A DNA stretch of 64,000 nt from positions 1 to 64,000 of the forward strand of contig NZ_NPJH01000038.1 of assembly GCF_002251365.1 (NCBI RefSeq), given 5' to 3'. This DNA is from Prevotella sp. P3-122 (GTDB taxonomy: Bacteria > Bacteroidota > Bacteroidia > Bacteroidales > Bacteroidaceae). This document shows positions 16,145 through 23,568 of this stretch, piece after piece (position 1 is the first letter of the stretch; every line of letters starts with the position of its first letter). The position numbers and the translations under genes are program-made. The notes below the pieces were generated by a model that saw nothing but the letters and a program-made list of their open reading frames with translations, searched no databases and had not been told where the DNA came from.

Positions 16145-16792
16145 ATGACCGACCGTGCAACGAAACTCGTGATACTCGACTTCGACGGTACCATCGCCGA
16201 CACACAGTCGCTTATCACGACAACAATGATGCAGACCATAGAGGCTCTCGGACTGGAAAGCCGCACGAGGGAGGAATGTGCGCGCATGATAGGACTGCCA
16301 CTGAAAGAAACCTTCACAAGGCTCATTCCCATGAGCGATGAGATGGGTGACATGTGCGAGGCCACATACCGCAGGCTGTTCGACTGCAACAACACCGAGG
16401 GTGCCGTAACCTTATATCCAAAGGTTAGGGAAACGATAGAACATCTGCATGACGAAGGCATAGCAGTGAGCATAGCAAGCAGCCGCGAGCGCAAGTCGCT
16501 CGACAGGTATGTGGACGTATTCGGTCTGAGACCATTCATTGACCTCGTGATTGGTGCAGACAATGTCTGTCACGCAAAGCCGCATCCGGAACCTGTCCTG
16601 CTCACTCTGCGCCACTTTGGTGTGGACGCATCGGAAACACTCGTCGTGGGCGACACGGCATACGACATCGAGATGGGAAAGCGTGCGGGATGCCGCACCT
16701 GTGGAGTGAGCTACGGCAATGGCAGCGTAGAGGAACTGCAAAACGCTGGTGCCGACTACATTATCGAACGGTTCGATATGTTGGAAGTATAA
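16145..16792 (+). CDS. HAD-superfamily phosphatase, phosphoglycolate phosphatase-like
   Basis: A 215-residue subclass IA HAD enzyme. Motif I is LVILDFDGTIADTQ at about 8-21; motif II is the Ser in VSIASSRERKS; the Lys of motif III lies in HAKPHPEPVL; motif IV is LVVGDTAYDIEMGKRAG. A helical cap separates motifs I and II, as in Gph, PpaX and beta-phosphoglucomutase. It likely hydrolyses a small phosphoester; the true substrate is open. It starts 7 bp after trpS and is followed by a strong hairpin at 16808-16846, which closes the operon. Confidence 0.88.
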   Translation: MTDRATKLVILDFDGTIADTQSLITTTMMQTIEALGLESRTREECARMIGLPLKETFTRLIPMSDEMGDMCEATYRRLFDCNNTEGAVTLYPKVRETIEHLHDEGIAVSIASSRERKSLDRYVDVFGLRPFIDLVIGADNVCHAKPHPEPVLLTLRHFGVDASETLVVGDTAYDIEMGKRAGCRTCGVSYGNGSVEELQNAGADYIIERFDMLEV

Positions 16793-16807
16793 ACAGAATA
16801 ACCTAAG

Positions 16808-16860
16808 CGTGCCCGGCACCTTTCAGTCAGAAAGAGTCCGGGCACGTTCTGTTTGATACA
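16808..16860 (+). terminator. Terminator after trpS-HAD operon
   Basis: Perfect 9-bp stem CGTGCCCGG (16808-16816) with CCGGGCACG (16838-16846), followed by the T-rich stretch TTCTGTTT. Confidence 0.65.
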
Positions 16861-16890
16861 TTTCACCCCAAAACCAGTTTTTTGGAGTTA

Positions 16891-17034
16891 GCAGATATAT
16901 CCTGAGAGGCTGCTGTGCCCCGTATGGTGAGTCGTTCCACCCTTTTCTCTTATCCAGAAAAGTCAGACGATTTCTGCAGCCAGTTTTGAACATCTCAGAC
17001 GCAAAGCTTTGCATCCGCCCACGCAAAGCTTTGC
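16891..17034 (-). repeat. Dispersed intergenic repeat, copy 1, with two 22-bp-spaced palindromes
   Basis: The minus strand of this block aligns over its whole length with the plus strand of 49200-49340. It contains the 12-bp palindrome GCAAAGCTTTGC at 17001-17012 and 17023-17034 (period exactly 22) and then a shared tail with the landmarks GAAATCGTC, TTCTGGATAA, GAAAAGGG and CATACGGGGCA. An 82-codon reading frame over it is not considered a gene. Confidence 0.75.
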
Positions 17035-17410
17035 TTGAAAACCACCTTGCTTCATTCTTTGCCTCGACCATGACGAGTGGCGCACTTTTTTGTTCGCCAC
17101 ACCACAGGAGCGAAAGAGAATGGCATTAACCAAACTAAACAAAACCTATCTGCTTGGAGCAACGAGAGAAATGGTATGGATTCCATACGAGGCTCAAAAC
17201 ATAATCAAAATCATCGGCGAGGCATGAAGACAGTTATTGTCAAATCATTTGCCGATGACTATGATTGCGACCATCTGCAATCCGATGAAGACATAAACCC
17301 ACCTTAAAAGCAGAGCAAAATGAGGCAAAGGAAGTTTTAGGCCTCTCTGCAAATTCGTTATAAAAGCATAAAAAGAAAGCCTTTATCACGGTTCTTCCGA
17401 GAATTGTTAA
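17035..17410. other. AT-rich left edge of the island, no convincing gene
   Basis: The stretch between the repeat and the XRE regulator. A 35-codon frame at 17120-17227 (starting MALTKLNKTYLLG) and a 76-codon frame at 17077-17307 are open but have no recognisable motif or promoter; they may be remnants of a decayed gene. Base composition shifts to AT-rich from here to the tRNA gene. Confidence 0.4.
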
Positions 17411-17418
17411 TATCTTTG
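17411..17418 (+). promoter_or_regulatory. Promoter -7 box of the XRE regulator
   Basis: TATCTTTG, 23 bp before the ATG at 17442. No clear TTTG is seen at -33, which would be typical of a weak or regulated promoter. Confidence 0.5.
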
Positions 17419-17441
17419 CATTGAACTTAAATAAAATTACG

Positions 17442-17648
17442 ATGGACGATTTGAATCGATTAAAGGTTGTGCTGGTTGAACAGAAGAAAACTGGCAAGTG
17501 GCTTGCAGAGCAACTTGGTGTTAGCACTACAACCACAAGCCGATGGTGTTCCAATGCATCACAGCCAGATCTTCAAACATTAAACAAAATTGCGAAAGTT
17601 CTTAATGTTAACATGAAGGACTTGCTGACAGATAACAAAATAGAATAA
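17442..17648 (+). CDS. XRE-family helix-turn-helix regulator (possible controller protein)
   Basis: A 68-residue one-domain DNA-binding protein: LAEQLGVSTTTTSRWCSNASQPDLQTLNKIAKVLNV is a complete XRE/Cro-type helix-turn-helix followed by the usual LNVNMKDLLTD ending. A TTG codon at 17421 could extend it by seven residues, but ATG 17442 is the better start. It is the first gene of the restriction island, 25 bp before the DUF1016 gene, and is the natural candidate for the regulator of the downstream nuclease and restriction genes. Operators were not identified. Confidence 0.8.
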   Translation: MDDLNRLKVVLVEQKKTGKWLAEQLGVSTTTTSRWCSNASQPDLQTLNKIAKVLNVNMKDLLTDNKIE

Positions 17649-17673
17649 AGGCGAATCGCATAACGTCTAAGAA

Positions 17674-18903
17674 ATGACGCAAGAAAATAAAGACATACAG
17701 CCACAGGCTGAACCACATATCGTGAAGTCGCATGACATTCACATTGACAATGACTATGCAGACTGGATAGCGGACATTAAGAGTCGCTATCGTTCCGCAC
17801 AGGTGAAGGCAGCTGTCAAGGTAAATGCTGAGAAACTTTTGTTCAACTGGCAACTTGGTCGTGACTTGGTACAGAAAAAAGCCGAAGAACGCTGGGGAGC
17901 AGGAGTTGTAGAACAGGTAAGCTTAGATTTGAATCGTGAGTTTCCTAACAGTACAAACTTTTCTGTGCGCAATTTGTGGTATATGAAACAGTGGTATCTG
18001 TTCTATGCCGAGAATATGGAAAAACTGAAACAGCTTGTTTCAGTAATGTTGCCAGAAGATGACTACGATAACAAAATCAAACAAATAACAGATGAAGAAA
18101 AACTGAAACAGTCTGTTTCAGAATTTCCTTTGCCTTTTGCTTGCGTGCCATGGGGACACCATGTTCGTATAGTCCAACATTCGGAAACAATTGAAGAAGC
18201 CTTGTTCTATGTGGGGTACACTATTCGAGAAGGAATTAGTCGTGACATATTGACGCGAGTAATGAAAGATGATATTTACAAAAAGCAAGGTACTGTTCCC
18301 AACAATTTTTCGCAACACTTGACACCACAACTGGCACAACTGGCACGGTATGTGGTAAAGGAAAACTACGATTTTGGCTTTGCAACAGTAGATCACGAAA
18401 CCTACAACGAAAGCGAATTGGAGAAGGCTCTTCACGATAACATTACAGCACTGCTGCTAGAAATGGGCAATGGTTTTGCTTTCATCGGCAAACAGAAAGA
18501 AATAATTGTTGGCGGAAGAACAAGAAGAATCGACTTGCTTTTCTACCATATTCGACTACGCTGCTACATTGTATGCGAACTGAAGGCAAGAGCGTTCGAA
18601 CCAGAGTTTGCTGGCAAGTTAAACTACTATGTAAACGCTGTTGACGAAGTTTTGAAACAACCCGATGACAATCCGACTATAGGTCTTTTGGTATGCACGA
18701 ATATGAACAGGGCTGATGTCCAATGGTCATTCAAAGGTATCAGCACTCCAATGGGGGTAGCAACGTACAACAACATCAGAATCAAAGATGCCCTCCCAAG
18801 CCAAGAACAATTGGCTGAGCGTGTGCGCCTCTTGCAAAAGGAGTTGCAGGAGACCAAACGTTTGATGAGCAAGGTAGGTAATGCTGAAAACTCACAAAGT
18901 TGA
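17674..18903 (+). CDS. DUF1016/YhcG-type PD-(D/E)xK nuclease
   Basis: A 409-residue protein. The N-terminal DUF1016 part shows IKSRYRSAQVKAAVKVNAE and LLFNWQLGRDLVQKKAEERWG, then LSLDLNREFP-like and FSVRNLWYMKQWY segments. The C-terminal half is the YhcG nuclease domain: RRIDLLFYHIRLRCYIVCELK carries the catalytic D and ExK of PD-(D/E)xK enzymes. It ends in a predicted coiled coil (QLAERVRLLQKELQETKRLM). Members are common beside restriction systems and mobile elements; their cellular role is not settled. A decayed second copy follows at 18964, with matching upstream and downstream sequence. Family sure; function in this cluster inferred as accessory. Confidence 0.88.
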   Translation: MTQENKDIQPQAEPHIVKSHDIHIDNDYADWIADIKSRYRSAQVKAAVKVNAEKLLFNWQLGRDLVQKKAEERWGAGVVEQVSLDLNREFPNSTNFSVRNLWYMKQWYLFYAENMEKLKQLVSVMLPEDDYDNKIKQITDEEKLKQSVSEFPLPFACVPWGHHVRIVQHSETIEEALFYVGYTIREGISRDILTRVMKDDIYKKQGTVPNNFSQHLTPQLAQLARYVVKENYDFGFATVDHETYNESELEKALHDNITALLLEMGNGFAFIGKQKEIIVGGRTRRIDLLFYHIRLRCYIVCELKARAFEPEFAGKLNYYVNAVDEVLKQPDDNPTIGLLVCTNMNRADVQWSFKGISTPMGVATYNNIRIKDALPSQEQLAERVRLLQKELQETKRLMSKVGNAENSQS

Positions 18904-18963
18904 AAGAATGCTTTTTAACATTGAGAGAATCAAAATGAAGTTGAATCACATAACGTCTAAGAA

Positions 18964-19355
18964 ATGACGCAAGAATATAAAGACATACAGCCACAGGCTG
19001 AACCACATATCGTGAAGTCGCATGACATTCACATCGATGCGGATTATGCTGATTGGATAGCGGACATTAAGAGTCGCTATTTGTTCTATGCTGAGAAGAT
19101 AAAAAAACTGAAACAACTTGTTTCAGTAATCAATGCAGAGAAAATGCACCAAGCTGGTGCAGAATTGATAAATCCCAAACTCCAACAATCTGTTGGAGAA
19201 TTACAGTTCACTGTTAATCATGGCATAGCGTTCCAAGTCAAGAGCAATTGGCATAGCGTGTACGCCTCCTACAAAAGGAGTTGCAGGAGACCAAACGTTT
19301 GATGAGCAAGGCCGGTAAAGCTGAAAACTCTCAAAGTGGAAAGATTGATTCTTAA
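18964..19355 (+). pseudogene. Decayed tandem duplicate of the DUF1016 gene
   Basis: The first 40 codons and about 20 bp before the ATG nearly match the gene at 17674. At SRY the sequence jumps to LFYAEKIKKLKQLVSV, which equals an exact 207-bp in-frame deletion relative to 17791-17997, with TAT at both edges. After KLQQSVGEL a larger deletion removes the whole PD-(D/E)xK domain and joins to the coiled-coil end, now out of frame. The last 100 bp (about 19253-19380) again match 18818-18942. The encoded 112-residue protein therefore lacks the nuclease. Probably non-functional; a regulatory stub cannot be excluded. Confidence 0.8.
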
Positions 19356-19405
19356 CATTGTGAGAATATAAATGAAGTTGAACCTAATAAAGAATAATAT
19401 ATAAT

Positions 19406-20539
19406 ATGCCGAAGAAGCAATACAAAATGATTGACCTATTTGCGGGTTGTGGTGGACTTAGCCTAGGCATGGAACAGGCAGGCTTTACGCCATGGTTTGT
19501 TAACGAAATAGTCGAGACATTTTGTAATACATATAAAGCAAATCATCAACTTAGCGATGAACATTATTATGTTGGTGATATTAATGAACTGAATGCACAT
19601 TTAGATGAATACGAACAGTATTTTTCAGATATAACATTGGTTTGCGGTGGACCTCCATGTCAAGGCTTTTCTATGGCAAATCGTCAAAGGATTCTTGACG
19701 ACCCAAGAAATCAACTATATAAGGCATACTTGACATTTCTTAGCAAAGTGCGTCCAAAGTTCTTTGTTATGGAGAATGTTAAGGGCATGTCAAATAAGAT
19801 AGACGAGATAAAACAGAACTTCAAGGATTTCCTTGGAGAAGAATATCTGTTTGACTATCGTTTGTTGCGTGCCCAAGATTTTGGCGTACCTCAGAATAGA
19901 GAGCGATTTATTATGATTGGCAATCGTCTTGGAATTGAACCGTTGGATATTTTCGATACAATATTTGAAAATAAAAGAAAACCTTTTGTTTTAAGAGACG
20001 CATTAGAAGGTCTTCCCCACCTTGAAGCAAGAAAGCAAAAGGGTGCAAAAGATGTTGAAAATGCAGAATCGGGCTTTACTATATGTGATTTTACATATCC
20101 AGATACAGATTTTTATCATTTCATAAATGGAGATAAAAACATAACAAAACTTTATAACCATAAGAATCGTTACAATAACCCTCGTGATATAGAGATTTAT
20201 CGAAGATTGCCACAGGGGGCAAATTCTCTTCATCCATCTATTGCAGATATTATGCCTTATAAAAGTCGAAATGACATATTCAAGGACAAATATTTCAAAT
20301 TGGATGAAACACAGATATGTAAAACTATCACTTCACACATGAAGTTTGATTGTAACATGTATATACATCCTTGGGAATCAAGAGGCTTAAGTCCCCGAGA
20401 AGCGGCAAGAATACAGACATTTCCCGATGATTATATAATAACTGGGGCTCAAAATATGTGGTATGCACAAGTTGGCAATGCTGTTCCAGTAAAACTGGCC
20501 AAAGCCATTGGTGATGGTATAATGAAATTTATCAAGTAA
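19406..20539 (+). CDS. DNA cytosine-C5 methyltransferase, first of a pair
   Basis: A 377-residue m5C methyltransferase. Conserved motifs in order: I DLFAGCGGLSLG (10-21), IV GGPPCQGFS with catalytic Cys85, VI FVMENVKG, VIII QNRERF, and X VGNAVPVKLAKAIGDG at the C-terminus. The target-recognition region lies between VIII and IX (about 180-310). It transfers a methyl group from SAM to C5 of cytosine in its recognition site. It ends 1 bp before the second methyltransferase gene. Two different methyltransferases in one cluster usually mean an asymmetric site, one enzyme per strand. AT-rich composition, unlike flanking chromosomal genes. Confidence 0.95.
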   Translation: MPKKQYKMIDLFAGCGGLSLGMEQAGFTPWFVNEIVETFCNTYKANHQLSDEHYYVGDINELNAHLDEYEQYFSDITLVCGGPPCQGFSMANRQRILDDPRNQLYKAYLTFLSKVRPKFFVMENVKGMSNKIDEIKQNFKDFLGEEYLFDYRLLRAQDFGVPQNRERFIMIGNRLGIEPLDIFDTIFENKRKPFVLRDALEGLPHLEARKQKGAKDVENAESGFTICDFTYPDTDFYHFINGDKNITKLYNHKNRYNNPRDIEIYRRLPQGANSLHPSIADIMPYKSRNDIFKDKYFKLDETQICKTITSHMKFDCNMYIHPWESRGLSPREAARIQTFPDDYIITGAQNMWYAQVGNAVPVKLAKAIGDGIMKFIK

Positions 20540-20540
20540 T

Positions 20541-21614
20541 ATGACACACTTAGAATTATTCTCTGGTATAGGTGGATTCCGTCGTGCATTAGATCTTCTT
20601 ACTCAAGACGGAATAATGCCTTTTGAGTGTGTCGGATATTCGGAAATAGACTCAAAAGCAAAACTTACATATCAATCAAACTACAATGTAGAAGGCGAAG
20701 TTGATATGGGCGATATTGTTGCGTTTACCGCCAATCCAAACAATATAGAAGGATTGCCAGACTTTGATTTGTTGACAGGAGGATTTCCTTGCCAAACTTT
20801 TAGTGTTATGGGAGACCAAGCTGGGTTCAATGAAGACCGTGGCCAAATGTTCTTTAGAATAATAGACATTTTACAAGTCAAACTTCCGCGATATGTCTTA
20901 TTGGAAAATGTAAAGAACCTTTATAGACATGATAATGGGAACACTTATGCACGTATTCAACAGGAACTTGAAGGCTTAGGGTATCATGTTTTCCCGAACA
21001 TTTTCAATACCGTTGATTTCCATCTTCCTCAGAAACGAAGCAGAGTTCTAATCTTTGCAACTACTGAAAATGTTCCTGCCGATTTCGTGGCTCAATATAC
21101 GCCAGACAATGTAAAAGCTCTTTTTGATGAACATTATCAGCAACTTGGTGTACTGAGCTATAATACCACCTTGGATTTATTGGAGGAACATGTCGATGCA
21201 AGATACTTTTTGTCAGAGCGAATGAAACCTACGATTTTGGCTGATGGTTCTGCTAATTTTAAGTCGCATTCGGATATTAACCAATTGATAGCGAGGACAC
21301 TTACTGCTTCTATGCATAAAATGCATAGGGCATGTCAAGACAATTATTATAGTCAAGACTTTATAGAATCGCATGGAGCCATAAATCATGTTGAGGACTA
21401 TACAAAGGAACAATTGGCACAACTGGACATCCGAAAATTGACCCCACAAGAGGCATTCATGCTTCAAGGTTTCCCTCCCGAATTTGCGACTAATGGGCAA
21501 AATGTAGGTGTAGCGAATGGCTCGTTATATAAGCAAGCAGGTAATGCTGTAAGCGTAAATACAATATATGCAGTTCTTTATTATCTTATCGAAAACCATA
21601 TAATACATGAATAG
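20541..21614 (+). CDS. DNA cytosine-C5 methyltransferase, second of a pair
   Basis: A 357-residue m5C methyltransferase that is clearly different from its neighbour. Motifs: I LELFSGIGGFRRAL, IV GGFPCQTFS with catalytic Cys84, VI LLENVKN, VIII LPQKRSRVLIF, IX RKLTPQEAFMLQGFP, X KQAGNAVSVNTIYAV. It starts 1 bp after the first methyltransferase, and its stop overlaps the start of the McrB-like gene by 8 bp, so the four genes are tightly coupled. It would protect the other strand, or the other sequence, of the site cut by the downstream restriction proteins. Recognition sequence cannot be read. Confidence 0.95.
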   Translation: MTHLELFSGIGGFRRALDLLTQDGIMPFECVGYSEIDSKAKLTYQSNYNVEGEVDMGDIVAFTANPNNIEGLPDFDLLTGGFPCQTFSVMGDQAGFNEDRGQMFFRIIDILQVKLPRYVLLENVKNLYRHDNGNTYARIQQELEGLGYHVFPNIFNTVDFHLPQKRSRVLIFATTENVPADFVAQYTPDNVKALFDEHYQQLGVLSYNTTLDLLEEHVDARYFLSERMKPTILADGSANFKSHSDINQLIARTLTASMHKMHRACQDNYYSQDFIESHGAINHVEDYTKEQLAQLDIRKLTPQEAFMLQGFPPEFATNGQNVGVANGSLYKQAGNAVSVNTIYAVLYYLIENHIIHE

Positions 21615-23559
21615 TATGGAAGAAATTGTAAAACATATCAATGACACTAATGCAAGCTATCGAACTCCGAATGCTGGTGATGCCAAGAATACCGACTTGT
21701 TTCTTGACAATGAACATTATGAGCTATTCCGCGATGCTGGAGAACAAATCACGGTAAGGTTCAACAAAGAAAACCTTCAAAAGGCCATTTTGTTCATAGC
21801 CTCGATTTTGCCTCGTAAGTATGACAATTCTTCTATTCATAGAACAGAACCGTTTTCTTCGACATTTGTTTTCGACCAATTGGCTTTGTTGGATGCATTC
21901 TTTTCTATAGATGGAATTAAAGTTGAAGCTCGTACCCAGACTTGGAATTCAAGAAAAGAAGTAATGAAAAAGAGTGGCGAAATAGATAATCGTTTCTATT
22001 TCAATGGTCTTTTGGAGGATGTTACCTACATAAATAATAAAGGAGAGCATAAGACTGCAAAATTTACAATTCGTAATTATCTTGCAGGAGGTTATTCTGA
22101 CCTTCACATTAAGAAGGCAGATAATGGAATCTTTGATGTGTGGGTCACAAACACATTTGAGTACAAAGATGACGGGAAAGAAAGCCGATATGAAGAGGTT
22201 GATAAAACTTCTACGTCAGACTCTCGCCAGCAAATCTTCTATGGTGCCCCAGGTACTGGAAAGTCACATCGCATTAAGGAACAGTTGAAAGCATTGAATG
22301 TGCCCAAGGAAAACATTTTCCGCACAACATTCCATCCTGATAGCGATTTTTCGACTTTTGTTGGAGCTTATAAGCCAACAATGAAGAGACAATATCGTTA
22401 TGATGGAAAGGTTAAAGCCAAATATTACGAGGATGATGACTTAGCTGGAGCAAAAAAAGATGAAGTCATCATTGATAAGGTTATTCAATATGACTTTGTT
22501 CCTCAAACCTTTATAAAGGCTTATGTACGTGCTTACCAAACGAACGAAAATGTCTATCTGATAATAGAAGAGATAAACCGAGGTAATTGTGCTCAAATAT
22601 TTGGAGACCTTTTTCAATTGCTTGATCGAGACGAAAATGGAGTTTCGGAATATACGATAAAAGCTGATGCAGATATTCGAGCATACCTTGAAGATGTACT
22701 TGGTTGTGATTCTGAAGGAATCAAGGATGGGGAACTTTGCCTTCCTTCCAACTTGTATATCTATGCAACGATGAATACAAGCGACCAAAGCTTGTTCCCT
22801 ATCGACTCTGCCTTCAAACGCAGATGGGACTGGGAGTATGAGCCAATTAAGTACAAGAATGCTGATTGGGTAATTAAGATAAACGGAAATCAGTTCTCAT
22901 GGACTTCATTCCAAAAAGAAGTGAACAATAGAATCTTTGAGTCCACAAATTCCGAAGACAAGATGTTGGGCGATTTCTTTGTAAAGCCATATGATGGAAT
23001 TATAACAAAGAAACTATTGCTAAACAAGGTTTTGTTCTATCTATGGAATGACGTTTGTAAAGATGGCGATGGCGATATCTTCAAGACAGAAGACAATAAG
23101 GATGTTAAATTCTCAGACCTCTATGGTGAGAATGGTACAGTTATGCTCCTTTCCATGATGAAACATCTTAATGTGGAACTATTGTCAGAGAGTGACGTTG
23201 ATGTTGAGGATGATGAAAATGGCAAAGATAATACTAAATATTCTATAAATGGTAGTGGCTCATATGCAAAAAGGTCTCTATCTACGGAGCTGGTAAAAGC
23301 GTATATTAGTCAACATCCAGAAATGCCTGCTACAGAGGTGGTAAACAAGTGGAAAAGTCTTGGGAGATTTGTTTCTCATTTCATTGAAACACAAGATGAA
23401 TATGACACACGGACAGATCGTAATCCAAGAGTCAATATCATTCAATGCAATGGGGAAAATATATATGTCTCCACTAATGGTTGGGGAGGACAAGGCGTTA
23501 TGGTTAGACTAATAAATGCAATTCCAAAAGATTGGAATTTAAATGTTGAAAAGATATAA
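21607..23559 (+). CDS. McrB-like AAA+ NTPase, restriction subunit 1 (LlaJI R1 type)
   Basis: A 650-residue protein. Residues 213-220 are Walker A GAPGTGKS, 319-325 the McrB-type Walker B IIEEINR, and 389-395 MNTSDQS, the variant of the McrB MNTADRS motif associated with GTP use. The N-terminal 200 residues contain no motif I know and may recognise DNA. The C-terminal 110 residues (ELVKAYISQHPEMPATEVVNKW and after) look like a separate small module. In LlaJI and BsuMI systems such a subunit drives translocation-dependent cleavage with its partner nuclease. The ATG at 21607 overlaps the methyltransferase stop; ATG 21616 is an alternative. Nine bp separate it from the nuclease gene. Confidence 0.85.
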   Translation: MNSMEEIVKHINDTNASYRTPNAGDAKNTDLFLDNEHYELFRDAGEQITVRFNKENLQKAILFIASILPRKYDNSSIHRTEPFSSTFVFDQLALLDAFFSIDGIKVEARTQTWNSRKEVMKKSGEIDNRFYFNGLLEDVTYINNKGEHKTAKFTIRNYLAGGYSDLHIKKADNGIFDVWVTNTFEYKDDGKESRYEEVDKTSTSDSRQQIFYGAPGTGKSHRIKEQLKALNVPKENIFRTTFHPDSDFSTFVGAYKPTMKRQYRYDGKVKAKYYEDDDLAGAKKDEVIIDKVIQYDFVPQTFIKAYVRAYQTNENVYLIIEEINRGNCAQIFGDLFQLLDRDENGVSEYTIKADADIRAYLEDVLGCDSEGIKDGELCLPSNLYIYATMNTSDQSLFPIDSAFKRRWDWEYEPIKYKNADWVIKINGNQFSWTSFQKEVNNRIFESTNSEDKMLGDFFVKPYDGIITKKLLLNKVLFYLWNDVCKDGDGDIFKTEDNKDVKFSDLYGENGTVMLLSMMKHLNVELLSESDVDVEDDENGKDNTKYSINGSGSYAKRSLSTELVKAYISQHPEMPATEVVNKWKSLGRFVSHFIETQDEYDTRTDRNPRVNIIQCNGENIYVSTNGWGGQGVMVRLINAIPKDWNLNVEKI

Positions 23560-23568
23560 TAAGTAGTT

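Noticed and set aside
15037..16563. 508-codon open frame on the minus strand across trpS and the HAD gene
   Set aside because: It lies wholly antisense to trpS and a motif-complete HAD gene, has no recognisable domain, and arises from the codon bias of the real genes.
16823..17071. 82-codon minus-strand frame as a protein gene
   Set aside because: Most of it is the dispersed repeat with its palindromes; the other copy at 49 kb does not keep the same frame.
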